A stretch of DNA of 64,000 nucleotides from Chitinophagaceae bacterium (GTDB lineage Bacteria; Bacteroidota; Bacteroidia; Chitinophagales; Chitinophagaceae): NCBI GenBank assembly GCA_947447825.1, contig CANFLL010000005.1, positions 22,995 through 86,994 of the forward strand, read 5' to 3'. Made by a program: the position numbers and the translations under genes. A model generated the notes under the pieces. It was given only the letters and a program-made list of their open reading frames with translations, was not told the origin of the DNA and made no database searches. Of the stretch, positions 1-9,085 are shown one piece after another. The stretch's first letter is position 1. Each line of letters opens with the position of its first letter.

Positions 1-558
1 TTCTTGATGAGTGTAGAGGATGTATTCTCTATCACTGGTCGTGGAACAGTTGCTACAGGTCGTATCGAACGTGGTATCATCAAAGTTGGTGAAGCAGTTG
101 AAATAGTAGGTCTGATGGAAACTCCATTGACTTCTACTGTTACTGGTGTTGAAATGTTCAAAAAATTATTAGATGAAGGTCAAGCAGGTGATAACGCTGG
201 TTTGTTGTTACGTGGTATTGAAAAGAGCCAAATTCGTCGTGGTATGGTAATTTGTAAGCCCAAGTCTATTACTCCTCATACTGAATTTAAAGGTGAAGTT
301 TACGTGCTTTCAAAAGATGAAGGTGGTCGTCATACTCCGTTCTTTAACAAATACCGTCCTCAGTTCTATTTCCGTACAACTGATGTAACTGGAGAATGTA
401 CACTTCCTGAAGGTACTGAAATGGTTATGCCTGGTGATAACATTGCCTTGACTGTTAAACTGATTCAGCCGATAGCTATGGAAAAAGGTCTTAAATTTGC
501 GATTCGTGAAGGTGGACGTACAGTAGGTGCTGGTCAAGTTACTGAAGTAATAAAATAA
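1..558 (+). CDS. tuf: Elongation factor Tu, C-terminal part (5' end outside window)
   Basis: EF-Tu delivers aminoacyl-tRNA to the ribosome as a GTP complex. The reading frame is already open at base 1, so the ORF-track start at 4 is artificial. About 185 residues remain, covering domains II and III; the GTPase domain lies upstream. Recognisable segments are [18 protein letters not shown] at the start of domain [19 protein letters not shown] in the middle, and the terminal [15 protein letters not shown]. It ends with TAA followed by a strong terminator, then tRNA-Trp, secE and nusG, the usual order in this phylum. The sequence alone does not say whether this is the only tuf copy. Confidence 0.97.
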   Translation, partial: FLMSVEDVFSITGRGTVATGRIERGIIKVGEAVEIVGLMETPLTSTVTGVEMFKKLLDEGQAGDNAGLLLRGIEKSQIRRGMVICKPKSITPHTEFKGEVYVLSKDEGGRHTPFFNKYRPQFYFRTTDVTGECTLPEGTEMVMPGDNIALTVKLIQPIAMEKGLKFAIREGGRTVGAGQVTEVIK

Positions 559-594
559 GAATTAACTAAGAAATTAATAATTCTTTTATATAGA

Positions 595-632
595 GTAGCT
601 AATTAGCATTATGTTAATTAGCTACTTTTTTT
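595..632 (+). terminator. Rho-independent terminator after tuf
   Basis: An 11-bp perfect stem (GTAGCTAATTA with TAATTAGCTAC) and a 9-nt loop are followed by seven T residues. It lies between the tuf stop and tRNA-Trp, so tuf transcription probably ends here. Confidence 0.85.
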
Positions 633-634
633 AC

Positions 635-705
635 ACGGGCATGGTGCAATGGTAGCATACGGGTCTCCAAAACCTTTGATCTGGGTTCGAATCCTAGTGC
701 CCGTG
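635..705 (+). tRNA. trnW: tRNA-Trp (anticodon CCA)
   Basis: A 71-nt cloverleaf can be folded. The acceptor stem ACGGGCA pairs with TGCCCGT. The D stem is GTGC/GCAT, the anticodon loop CTCCAAA carries CCA, and the T arm contains TTCGAAT. The discriminator base is G, as expected for bacterial tRNA-Trp. The 3' CCA is not encoded. The position between tuf and secE is the normal one for this gene. Confidence 0.95.
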
Positions 706-752
706 CAAGTAACGTTTGTACACTATAGTATCAAAAGTTTTAAATTTTGAAC

Positions 753-947
753 ATGAACAAAATATCAGCATATTTTAAAGACAGTTACCAAGAGCTGGTA
801 GAGATGGTAACATGGCCAACATGGCTACAGTTACAACAAAGCACTTTAATTGTTTTAATTGCAACTGTTTTAATAACTGCTTTAGTTTGGATTATGGATT
901 TCAGCAGTAATCAATTATTAAAGTTGATTTATTCTTTATTTAAGTAA
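753..947 (+). CDS. secE: Preprotein translocase subunit SecE
   Basis: SecE is the small clamp subunit of the SecYEG channel in the inner membrane. This is the short single-span form of 64 residues: an amphipathic region with the family motif SYQELVEMVTWPTW (about residues 8-21), then one membrane segment at about 29-48 (STLIVLIATVLITALVWIM). The ORF track begins at a TTG at 747, but the ATG at 753 is the natural start. nusG begins 9 nt downstream, so the two are co-transcribed, which is the near-universal arrangement. Confidence 0.95.
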   Translation: MNKISAYFKDSYQELVEMVTWPTWLQLQQSTLIVLIATVLITALVWIMDFSSNQLLKLIYSLFK

Positions 948-956
948 TAGTAAACT

Positions 957-1562
957 ATGGAAGAAGGAAAAGTTGTGTTGGCAGATGTTGCGGAGACTCC
1001 ATTAGATAATACTAAATACTTTGCTCTCAGAGTTGTGAGTGGAAAAGAGAGAAGCATTAAAGAATATCTTGATAAAGACATTAGTAGAAATGGATGGACT
1101 AATATTATAAAACAAGTATTTCTTCCTACTGAGAAAATCTATAAAGTACAGAATGGAAAAAAGCAAATGCGCGAGAAAAACCTTTATCCAGGTTATATTT
1201 TTCTAGAAGTATTTGATGGCAAGTTGCATGATGATATTGTTCAAAGTGTTAGTAATGTTACAAATGTTATGCACTTTTTGACCGATGGAAAAGGTAGTAA
1301 GGGTAATATCATTTCTCTTCGCAAGAGTGAAGTTAACAAAATGCTTGGTAAGGTTGATGAGATGAATGACCAAGGAATAAGTATTAGTGAGCCATTTATT
1401 GTAGGAGAAACTATAAAGATAATTGAAGGTCCTTTCAATGACTTTAATGGTGTCATTGAAGAAGTAAATGATGAAAAAAAGAAGTTGAAAGTTTCGGTTA
1501 AGATATTTGGTAGAAGTACTCCAGTTGAACTAAATTATGTTCAAGTTGAGAAGCTCGGTTAA
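957..1562 (+). CDS. nusG: Transcription termination/antitermination factor NusG
   Basis: NusG binds RNA polymerase, increases processivity and couples transcription to Rho or the ribosome. The 201-residue protein has an N-terminal NGN domain (YFALRVVSGKERSIKEYL near residue 20, NLYPGYIFLEV near 76) and a C-terminal KOW domain (GETIKIIEGPFNDFNGVIEEV, about 142-162). The ATG start lies 9 nt after secE. In most bacteria rplK follows, but here the stop codon runs straight into a large inverted repeat and the next gene is convergent and unrelated, so the operon ends at nusG. Confidence 0.96.
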   Translation: MEEGKVVLADVAETPLDNTKYFALRVVSGKERSIKEYLDKDISRNGWTNIIKQVFLPTEKIYKVQNGKKQMREKNLYPGYIFLEVFDGKLHDDIVQSVSNVTNVMHFLTDGKGSKGNIISLRKSEVNKMLGKVDEMNDQGISISEPFIVGETIKIIEGPFNDFNGVIEEVNDEKKKLKVSVKIFGRSTPVELNYVQVEKLG

Positions 1563-1629
1563 ATTAAGAATATTCAAATAAAAAAGGCATCTATTATTAG
1601 ATGCCTTTTTTATTTGAATATTCTTAATT
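1562..1629. terminator. Perfect 32-bp inverted repeat, bidirectional terminator
   Basis: Two 32-bp arms are perfect reverse complements around a 4-nt loop (TTAT). The core GGCATCTA/TAGATGCC is flanked by A and T runs, which give a T tail on both strands. The left arm begins inside the nusG stop codon. It separates nusG from the convergent gene at 1709, so it can terminate transcription from both sides. Confidence 0.9.
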
Positions 1630-1708
1630 GTATTAATTTCTTATTAATATTCCTTTTGTAATGCATATTTTAAAGTACCTTTTTTTACTTTCAGGTTGCT
1701 TTTAAATA

Positions 1709-4177
1709 TTATTCAATTATCTTTTCTACTCTTGCCAGTTTTCCATCTATATTAATACCTTCTAGAATTAATCTTAGCTTCTTTGAGATGTCGTTATTGA
1801 AGAATTCTATTTGTACAGTTTTTGTTTTTCCATTTGTTAGCACATAAGGATTCCAATATAATGTACTTCTTGTATCTGTTTTATAATCATTTTGATTTAT
1901 TTCATAATTTGGATTGTAGAATTCTTTATATGGAGTATATCCTGCTAACAACTGAAAATTTAAACCTACTCCCGGTGTTGGTTTAATATCTCCCCCCTTT
2001 CTAGTATAAACACATATTGCTCCACCAGCACCTCCACTTGAAGGGCCAAAAAAGGGTGGTGGATATACTTTCACATAAGCAACATCATTCATTGAAATTA
2101 TCTTTATTTGATCTTCTTCTGCCTTTATTTCATCTAGATATAATTCTGGTCTACTTCCTCGCCAATTTAAACTAACATCTGCGCCATTATTTACAATTTG
2201 TAGCCCAGCTACTCTTCCTTGTAAATAGGAAAATACATCTTGGGAAGATGCTGCAAATGGATCTGATGTTACATCAAACTGACGACTATCGCCTCCTGAA
2301 AATAATCCACTTGCATATTTTTCGTCAAGCACATCTACTTGTCTTTTTACTTTAGTTCTTACAGTAACATCTTCTAGTTGATGTTCAGCTTTGCGTTTTT
2401 CTATTCTCGCCTTTTCTGTATATAGCATTCTGCTTCTTTCTAATAGTGATGTGTCTTTTAAATCATAATCCCAAAGGAATGGAGAGGCTGTTATTGTACT
2501 GTATTTTTTTGATGGTGCATCAATTAATCCTGTTTTAAATCTAATCTCAACTCTGTCGGTTAAACTTTTATTACCGGCAAGTTGATAATAAATATAAACA
2601 GTATCATAGAACATTATTCCTTTCTGTTGAAAGTTCCCTGTCCTAGTTACTGGTAAAAAGAGCGTTTGCTTGCTGCTATCTTTTCCTTTTAGGATACAGA
2701 AAATTGTTTGGTTAAGCATTGATGTCTTATTTAGGTTACCAAATATGTTGCCCTTTAGACCCATAAACTCAGTTTCTTTTTGATTTATTATACTTGGAAC
2801 TTTACCCAATGTCACTTCTTTCCAATTAAATTTACGCCAACCATGTGTAAGCATAACTAAATCTAAATGTGTAAGAACAGAGTCCTCTTTGCTACTAAAG
2901 TAATAGGAAGGATTGTGAATTATTCCTTTTATGTCACCACTTAATAATAAATCAGAAACGATGTTTGAACTTGCATCTGTAAGCAGATTAGCATCTGTTA
3001 CAGCTACCGACATATTTGATAATAAAGAATCGTCTACTTCTATTTCTACAGTGTTCATTGCTCTTTTATCGACCCCTTTTTTTGTTATTCTTACTTGTGG
3101 ATTAAACAAAAACTTATAATTATTAACAAATACTATCCTTTCTGCTATGGGTGCGAAGTTGGCATCAAAAAGTGTTATTTGTAATACACCTGTTGGCAAC
3201 TCTGTAGTAGGTATCTCGCCAATTGCAGAATATCTGGTACTTAAATTTATTTTTGATTTATATATTTCATGTTGATGCATGGTTGCAATTACATACATCA
3301 AATTCATATTCTCTCCAGCATTTTTAGTTCTATTCACAAAGAAAAGTGCTTTGTTTTTTGTAGGTTCAACCTGTAATGATGCACCTGAGGATAAACCTAT
3401 AGGTAAGTTATTAACGTGTGTTATGCCATATTCATCTAGCCATGTAACAGAGAATGGTTGTGTACTGTCTGGCTGAATATTAAAGCTTCCCATTCCGTCA
3501 TGTTCAGTACTAACCGAGTCGATGAATTCTCCTTTATTATTCTTTAAGGCACCAACTGCACTAACAGGTAATCCATATTCATTATTAATTAAAAAAGCAA
3601 TTCTATTGGATACACCATTAAGAATGCTGCCTCCTTCTGGGAAAAACTGTATGCTAGCTGAATGTTTTTTAGGTTGTGTTACGACTGCAGTTTGTTTCTT
3701 TTCATTGGATGAGCCTTTTTTTATGGTTTCTATTTTGCCAATAACCTTTTCTTCCTGAATTTGATCAACTTTAATGTCTTTGTTAAAAACAAAAGCAGTA
3801 TCAAAGTTTAGCATCCATTGGGTATAGGCTTTTACATGTAGGAATTTTCCAGTATAATCTGCTGGAATGGTAAATTGTCCCCTTGCACTTGAAGCAAACA
3901 TGGGTGTCATAATGTGCTTTATAAGAACTCCTTTATCATCAAACCAATCAACATAAAAGTTCTTACTACAATCAGATAAGTCAAGCCCCGTAATTACATA
4001 AGCCTTATACCAAACTGTTTCACCTTTGTAATAGATACCTTTGTCGAAATGTAAGTGTGCTTTTTCTTGTGGAAAATCATCTGCATATTTAGCCAAAGTA
4101 GAATCAATGGATTGTGCTGTTAGCTTATGAATTAGTAACAGCATAAATGCAATTGTCAGTGTAAATTTAATATTCAT
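1709..4177 (-). CDS. Secreted MG2-like / TonB-plug domain surface protein
   Basis: The 822-residue protein has a signal peptide (MNIKFTLTIAFMLLLIHKLTAQ). Near residue 36 is FPQEKAHLHFDKGIYYKGET, typical of the MG2/macroglobulin-like N-terminus of a large Bacteroidota family. A TonB-receptor plug-like segment lies at about 660-740 (DVFSYLQGRVAGLQIVNNGA, then YVKVYPPPFFG and GGAGGAICVYTRKG). No outer-membrane barrel follows, so it is not a complete TonB-dependent receptor. The family is widespread, but its function is not established; a periplasmic or outer-membrane location is inferred. The gene at 4299 lies 121 nt upstream on the same strand and is also a secreted surface-type protein. Confidence 0.8.
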   Translation of the reverse strand: MNIKFTLTIAFMLLLIHKLTAQSIDSTLAKYADDFPQEKAHLHFDKGIYYKGETVWYKAYVITGLDLSDCSKNFYVDWFDDKGVLIKHIMTPMFASSARGQFTIPADYTGKFLHVKAYTQWMLNFDTAFVFNKDIKVDQIQEEKVIGKIETIKKGSSNEKKQTAVVTQPKKHSASIQFFPEGGSILNGVSNRIAFLINNEYGLPVSAVGALKNNKGEFIDSVSTEHDGMGSFNIQPDSTQPFSVTWLDEYGITHVNNLPIGLSSGASLQVEPTKNKALFFVNRTKNAGENMNLMYVIATMHQHEIYKSKINLSTRYSAIGEIPTTELPTGVLQITLFDANFAPIAERIVFVNNYKFLFNPQVRITKKGVDKRAMNTVEIEVDDSLLSNMSVAVTDANLLTDASSNIVSDLLLSGDIKGIIHNPSYYFSSKEDSVLTHLDLVMLTHGWRKFNWKEVTLGKVPSIINQKETEFMGLKGNIFGNLNKTSMLNQTIFCILKGKDSSKQTLFLPVTRTGNFQQKGIMFYDTVYIYYQLAGNKSLTDRVEIRFKTGLIDAPSKKYSTITASPFLWDYDLKDTSLLERSRMLYTEKARIEKRKAEHQLEDVTVRTKVKRQVDVLDEKYASGLFSGGDSRQFDVTSDPFAASSQDVFSYLQGRVAGLQIVNNGADVSLNWRGSRPELYLDEIKAEEDQIKIISMNDVAYVKVYPPPFFGPSSGGAGGAICVYTRKGGDIKPTPGVGLNFQLLAGYTPYKEFYNPNYEINQNDYKTDTRSTLYWNPYVLTNGKTKTVQIEFFNNDISKKLRLILEGINIDGKLARVEKIIE

Positions 4178-4298
4178 ATTTTAGGTTTGAAAAAACATTG
4201 ATTAGGAATCTCTCATTAAGATTAAAAGGTGATACAAAATAACTAGTAAACATAATTAGATTGAATATTATTATACCTAAATCTAATTTCTAAGGATT

Positions 4299-5066
4299 TT
4301 ATTCCTCTCTCTTGTGTAAGTTTCCTTTCGTTTTTAAATACATATATTCTTTAAAATGTTGTTCTATATAATAGCCTAGTTCTAAGTCATTAAATTGTTG
4401 AAGAAGTTCATAATCTGGTCTATACTTGCGCATGAAAGTATCAATTTCTGGACTTTGTAATTTCGTAATTTTTCGCACCATTAGTTTAGAGAATCGATAG
4501 TTTATATACCTATCTTGCTCTTGCTGTATTAACCTGTTTTGTAGAAACTGTAAATTTCTGTTTCGTCTAAATCTAAACATATTAATTAGCTCATCTAGGT
4601 CTAGCCCAACAGTTGCACCACCTGGACTATAGGTGTTATCAGAACTAAGCTTGATGCCTGGTTTTTTATAATCAAAGTATTTTTGGTAGTCTTTTCTATT
4701 TTGTATAGAGTCTAATCTGTAATCTCTCGTTCTAACCGTTACAGCTGGTAGTTCAACTGCTTTTAAATGAATACTAATATCAAAATTGCTGGGGTCGCCG
4801 ATGGTGTCAACGGCATATTTCATTGTGTTTTTATTGAGTAATGAAAACCAAATGGAGTCTTTAATTCGAACAGTAAGACTATATCTACCAGCAGAATCTG
4901 TAATGGTTCCTCTGCCAGAAGTGCTTCTTACAGTAACGGCCTCAATCGGGTTTCTTGCAGAGATGTCATAAACTGTTCCACTTATCGTAATGAACTGCGC
5001 TTTTACTGGCAAATAAATAACACTCAAAAAAAGAATGAGTAAAATATACAGGTACTTTCTAATCAA
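4299..5066 (-). CDS. Carboxypeptidase regulatory-like domain secreted protein
   Basis: The 255-residue protein starts with TTG and has a signal peptide (RKYLYILLILFLSVIYLPVKAQ). Residues about 28-110 form a CarboxypepD_reg-like beta-sandwich: ISGTVYDISARNPIEAVTVRST, then GTITDSAGRYSLTV. This domain is common at the N-terminus of Bacteroidota outer-membrane proteins. The rest is charged, with arginine-rich helices (FRFRRNRNLQFLQNRLIQQEQ), and has no recognised domain. A periplasmic role attached to the cell envelope is inferred from the domain. It is transcribed towards the gene at 1709. Confidence 0.75.
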   Translation of the reverse strand: MIRKYLYILLILFLSVIYLPVKAQFITISGTVYDISARNPIEAVTVRSTSGRGTITDSAGRYSLTVRIKDSIWFSLLNKNTMKYAVDTIGDPSNFDISIHLKAVELPAVTVRTRDYRLDSIQNRKDYQKYFDYKKPGIKLSSDNTYSPGGATVGLDLDELINMFRFRRNRNLQFLQNRLIQQEQDRYINYRFSKLMVRKITKLQSPEIDTFMRKYRPDYELLQQFNDLELGYYIEQHFKEYMYLKTKGNLHKREE

Positions 5067-5337
5067 AATAAATCCTTTAATAGCGTAATATTAAGACACC
5101 CTACTCGAACAATTTACTTTGTATTTATTATTAACTGATTTTTGGGTAAATGCAAGCTGAAAGCTACCCAAATGCTGGGCTGGTATTATTACTGTAATAT
5201 GGCTATTTATTATGTTTTTACTACATACTTGATTATTGAATTTTACCAATGTATTTGCAGTCTCTTGCCACAGATCATTGCACAGATGGCTTTGGACTCA
5301 AATTTAAAAAGTTAGCTTGATACCGTCTATTAATACA

Positions 5338-5910
5338 CTAAACACCTTTATCTAAAAACTCTTTTATAACTTTTTCAGTTTCAATACAAGCTTTTTCAAG
5401 TTCATCATTTAAAATTACTTTATTAAAATGATGTTTGAAAGAAAGCTCATAAGCTGCTTTGTTTACCCTTGTTTGTAAGCTTTCGTCTGTTTCTGTGCCA
5501 CGACTAGCCAACCTAATTTTTAGCGCATCGATGCTTGGTGGTTCAATAAAAAGACTTAATGAATTATGCAGAAATTGTTGTTGAACATGTATTGCTCCTT
5601 TAACATCAATATCTAACATTGGCACTTTACCAATGCTCCACATCCGTTCTAGTTCCGATTTTAGTGTGCCATAGTACATACCTTCGTACACCATTTCCCA
5701 CTCAATAAATTCACCTTTAGTAATCTTTTTATTGAAATCTTCTTGCTCCAAAAAATAATAATCTTCACCATCCACTTCTTGCCCACGTTGTTTGCGCGTG
5801 GTGGCAGAAATGGAGAAGGATAAAAAAGGGTACTTAGCAAGCAAGTATTTAGTGATGGATGTTTTTCCTGCGCCTGATGGTGCTGTTATTATGATTAATT
5901 TCTTTTCCAT
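5338..5910 (-). CDS. gmk: Guanylate kinase
   Basis: Guanylate kinase phosphorylates GMP to GDP using ATP in the cytosol, feeding GTP and dGTP synthesis. The 190-residue length is normal. The P-loop is APSGAGKTS at residues 10-18, followed by the GMP-binding segment SISATTRKQRGQEVDGEDYYFL, and the lid region has SRGTETDESLQTR. The ATG start puts the P-loop at the standard distance. The CDGSH gene lies 80 nt upstream on the same strand. Confidence 0.96.
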   Translation of the reverse strand: MEKKLIIITAPSGAGKTSITKYLLAKYPFLSFSISATTRKQRGQEVDGEDYYFLEQEDFNKKITKGEFIEWEMVYEGMYYGTLKSELERMWSIGKVPMLDIDVKGAIHVQQQFLHNSLSLFIEPPSIDALKIRLASRGTETDESLQTRVNKAAYELSFKHHFNKVILNDELEKACIETEKVIKEFLDKGV

Positions 5911-5990
5911 AGAAAATTAAAATAGAATTGATAATTAGAAACTGACTATCTAGCTAATTGTTGTTTATTATTGAATATTACTCATTTAAT

Positions 5991-6263
5991 TTAAAGCTCC
6001 TTATGGCTACCATCACAAAACGGAGGATTTTTCGTTTTTTTGCAGTTGCACAGCCACACTTCCCCATCATTTTCGGCGGTAAATTTCATGCTTTTAAATG
6101 GAAATATTTGTTCACCATTTTCTTCTGTTGCCAATGTTTTATGACTGCCATCACAAATTGGATTTTTACTGCTCAATCCACAGGTACACCAAGCATACGT
6201 TTTTCCTTTTTCTACTGTAAATGCTGCTGGATAGGGTGTAAATACTTTTGGAAAATCGCTCAT
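5991..6263 (-). CDS. Tandem CDGSH iron-sulfur domain protein
   Basis: The 90-residue protein carries two CDGSH-type 2Fe-2S motifs: CTCGLSSKNPICDGSH (about residues 27-42) and CNCKKTKNPPFCDGSH (about 72-87). Each has the three cysteines and one histidine that bind the cluster, so both sites look functional. The family is implicated in iron-sulfur or redox handling; the substrate is unknown. No membrane anchor is seen, so it is probably cytosolic. It sits between gmk and the NYN ribonuclease gene, 44 nt from the latter, on the same strand. Confidence 0.9.
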   Translation of the reverse strand: MSDFPKVFTPYPAAFTVEKGKTYAWCTCGLSSKNPICDGSHKTLATEENGEQIFPFKSMKFTAENDGEVWLCNCKKTKNPPFCDGSHKEL

Positions 6264-6307
6264 AAAAACTAATTAAGTTGATAAATTTCACACGAATAAA
6301 AGACAAT

Positions 6308-7693
6308 TTACTTTAAATCGGGCATTAAAACTTCTGTTCCTTTAATAATAAACGAGAGTCTATAAAAATCCACATTCTCCGCAGCCCATGGATCCTGCAC
6401 TTTCCATTCCCTAAATGTATCATTGCTTACTAGTAGGCAGTGATTGATTTTTACGTATTGCAATATAAATATGTCTGCTTGCGTTTCCCTTGGTGATTCT
6501 AAATAGGTACAAATTTTCTTTACTTTTTCTAGAATGGTTCCATCTTCAACTTTATGTTTTAATGAAGCATCCGCAATCACTATGATGTCCGTAAATCCTT
6601 TTTCTTTCAAAAACTCAATCATCAATACAAGGTTTTGGGCATAAACCTTTTTATCTATCCTGCCCGAATTATTATGAGCCACATTGCTAGCGTCTAATAC
6701 GATAGACCGGTCTTGCATTTTGTTTATTTCAAAAAATTCACCATCAGCATGATAGTTCCCGTATTGTTTTACATGTTCACTCTTTTCCAAAAAGTTAGCA
6801 AGCAATTCTATTTCGGTTATTTCAATGGTAAACCAGGTAGGCATTTGGGCATTATCTTCATATTTGTATTCATCTATGTTTGAATGCAAAATTGTATTCA
6901 GTTTGTTGAGAGAAATCTTTTTGCCTTGTTCAATTTTCGACAAAACAATAAGCAGTACACGTTGGTCGTGCGTGATGTTTTCTTTTTTCACATACTCCAA
7001 ATCAACAAACTTTAAAAGGTCTTGTGCATCTCGCATTCCTTTCTCATTAGCTATTTTTAAGTCTTCATAGGTTCTAAAACCCCTTTTGCCAGCATCAATA
7101 AAATCTGCATGTGTAGGAAATCCTAATTCTTTTGCAGCAACAAATAAATTAGCATCAATGAATCCTTTTGCAAATGCTTCTAAAAGTTTTGTGCAATCTT
7201 CAAAGTTGTGCAACTTGGCATAACTGTATAATTGATATGGATTATTGAGTGGTGTTTCTACAATAAATGCCTTTGGCTCTTTTGCCTCTAGGTCTTTATA
7301 CAAAGTAAATCCAGAAATAAACCCTTTTTTCTTCATTAATTCGAATGTGGCCAAATCGCTAATGCCTGATTCTTTAACCAAAAGATAATCGTCGTGTTTG
7401 GTGTACCCAAGCGTTAGAGATTCATAAAATACATCGGCTGTAGGGAATCCTTTTTCTTGTGCCGTTAAATAATTCTCTAAGCTTTTAAAACCATTTGTTT
7501 TATGTAAAAGCAAACAGGCATTGTGATACAGGGCAAAAGAATCCTCTTCGGGCTGCTCACCATGAAGGATAAAAATGTTGTTTACTTGGTTGTTTTCTGC
7601 AAAACGACATAAGTCTGACAGATTCTCGAATTCTAATCGTGAAGACATTTCTGTAATTTTTACAGAATAATAATTATACTGTTCTTTTCTCAT
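6308..7693 (-). CDS. Zc3h12a-like NYN-domain ribonuclease with N-terminal helical repeats
   Basis: The last 133 residues of this 461-residue protein (from about 329) resemble the NYN/PIN-like nuclease domain of the Zc3h12a (Regnase/MCPIP) type. Matching segments are IVLDASNVAH (D334, N337), the GFTDIIVIAD strand, an acidic residue near D407, VSNDTFREW (N424, D425), and a final YRLSF...LMPDL. The metal-binding acids appear to be present. Residues about 70-240 contain degenerate repeats of roughly 20-30 residues with a G-[FY] core (EKGFPTADVF, LGYTKHDDY, KKGFISGFTLY, LGFPTHADFI, RGFRTYEDL, EKGMRDAQDL), probably helical. The target RNA is unknown. The unknown gene at 7714 ends 20 nt upstream on the same strand, suggesting a two-gene unit. 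Confidence 0.75.
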   Translation of the reverse strand: MRKEQYNYYSVKITEMSSRLEFENLSDLCRFAENNQVNNIFILHGEQPEEDSFALYHNACLLLHKTNGFKSLENYLTAQEKGFPTADVFYESLTLGYTKHDDYLLVKESGISDLATFELMKKKGFISGFTLYKDLEAKEPKAFIVETPLNNPYQLYSYAKLHNFEDCTKLLEAFAKGFIDANLFVAAKELGFPTHADFIDAGKRGFRTYEDLKIANEKGMRDAQDLLKFVDLEYVKKENITHDQRVLLIVLSKIEQGKKISLNKLNTILHSNIDEYKYEDNAQMPTWFTIEITEIELLANFLEKSEHVKQYGNYHADGEFFEINKMQDRSIVLDASNVAHNNSGRIDKKVYAQNLVLMIEFLKEKGFTDIIVIADASLKHKVEDGTILEKVKKICTYLESPRETQADIFILQYVKINHCLLVSNDTFREWKVQDPWAAENVDFYRLSFIIKGTEVLMPDLK

Positions 7694-7713
7694 GGCACTA
7701 TTTTTTTGTCTAA

Positions 7714-8835
7714 TTAATCTATGTTTATATGTTTTTTATTGGAAGATATAATCTTGTCTACAGTTTCGCTTTCTTCATCCAAGTCAATGTTTAATCCTAA
7801 AACTAATCCATCTTGCGGCGATGTAAAAAGCATTATTGGCACTGAGTAATTTGGCACTGAGTCATAATCTTTTATCAATCCTTCGTAAGTCGGTTCATCT
7901 AATACGTTCATTTCAAAATAATATTTCCAAAGAATTAAAGGAGAAATTTCGCCCATATAAATAGGTGCACTTATGCAACCTGCGGGTGTACTTTTTAGAT
8001 GTTTTATAATTTCATTTTCATCAATAGTTGCTTGTAGTCCAGCCATTGTGGGAAGCACTATGTTGATGAACTGACTATTTCCATTGGATTGATAGCAAAG
8101 AGTTGCCCATTTTTCAACTTCAGTTTTAAAAGGCGTAATTAAATTAGTGATTTGCTTTTTGATAGATGATAATTCTGTGGAGGTTAGAATATTAAGATTG
8201 GGCAAATCGAAACATTTGATAAAGTAGGGTACGTCCACTTCTATTTCCTCAATCTTTGTTACTACCCATGTTTCAAAATATTGTTCAGAATAGAACTTTT
8301 GAGGCATCAGCCAAACAGCATTGTTGGTGTTCGGTCTGGTTAATTTGTTAGTTAATAAATCTATTGGCGAAACAATTGCCATATTTTCAATAACAGACGA
8401 ATCATCGTAATGGCTTATCAAAAAATGATTGTCGCAACATAGTTCCATTAATCCATCATATCCATGCTTCGAAAGTGATAACCTGAAGCTTAATGACCAT
8501 TCTTTCAATAATTTATCAAATGCACTTTCCATCCTTTTGAAGGCCAGAAAATGACTGTTCGGTGGATGTTTTAAGGCTCTAAATGCTTTTTGATCATCTA
8601 TAAAGGATTCAATTATATCCATTATTTCAGTTTCATTACACATTCCAGAACTATAGATAAACCTAGCTTTATTTATTAGGTTTAAAGATTTTACAACGAA
8701 ATTAAAGGTGATAAAAAAGGTGCTAGAACCCACCTGACTAAACATATCACTAAGTAGATAGCCTGCTCTAATTTTATAGGCAAAGTCATATCCATTAAAA
8801 TCTTTAACGGGAAAGTCTAGTTGGATACTACGCAT
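7714..8835 (-). CDS. Protein of unknown function, possible partner of the NYN ribonuclease
   Basis: I do not recognise this 373-residue protein. It has no signal peptide and no clear membrane segment, and contains several hydrophobic and aromatic stretches (AYKIRAGYLLSDMF, FFITFNFVVKSLNL). The C-terminus is acidic (IDLDEESETVDKI). No nucleotide-binding or metal motif is evident. It starts with ATG and its stop lies 20 nt before the ATG of the NYN ribonuclease gene, so co-transcription is likely and a linked function is possible but unproven. Upstream lies an 817-bp gene-free region with a 21-bp tandem array. Confidence 0.6.
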   Translation of the reverse strand: MRSIQLDFPVKDFNGYDFAYKIRAGYLLSDMFSQVGSSTFFITFNFVVKSLNLINKARFIYSSGMCNETEIMDIIESFIDDQKAFRALKHPPNSHFLAFKRMESAFDKLLKEWSLSFRLSLSKHGYDGLMELCCDNHFLISHYDDSSVIENMAIVSPIDLLTNKLTRPNTNNAVWLMPQKFYSEQYFETWVVTKIEEIEVDVPYFIKCFDLPNLNILTSTELSSIKKQITNLITPFKTEVEKWATLCYQSNGNSQFINIVLPTMAGLQATIDENEIIKHLKSTPAGCISAPIYMGEISPLILWKYYFEMNVLDEPTYEGLIKDYDSVPNYSVPIMLFTSPQDGLVLGLNIDLDEESETVDKIISSNKKHINID

Positions 8836-9085
8836 AATATGTTTTATGCAAGTGTAGTCTTTATTACAAGGACTTTAGCTATTATTAATCATTAGTTCTT
8901 TAATAGTTTTTTTGTTTTTTAAGAAGGTAAGTAGGTTAATTGAAATATACATCACTTTATTTAAAATGTGGAAGGTAAATGAACCGCAAAGCTATTAAGC
9001 AAAGAGACTCCAAAGCGTTTGACAATTGGGCTAAGCCTTTTTACTCAAATAACGCATTGGAGTAGCCTATAAAAGTTTCATTTCC
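8836..9085. other. Gene-free spacer before the 21-bp array
   Basis: AT-rich DNA between the divergent genes at 7714 and 9653. It contains a short stretch (GAACCGCAAAGC near 8980) resembling one at 10813 (TAACCGCAAAGCC), possibly traces of a dispersed element. I see no ORF or RNA gene here. Confidence 0.4.
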
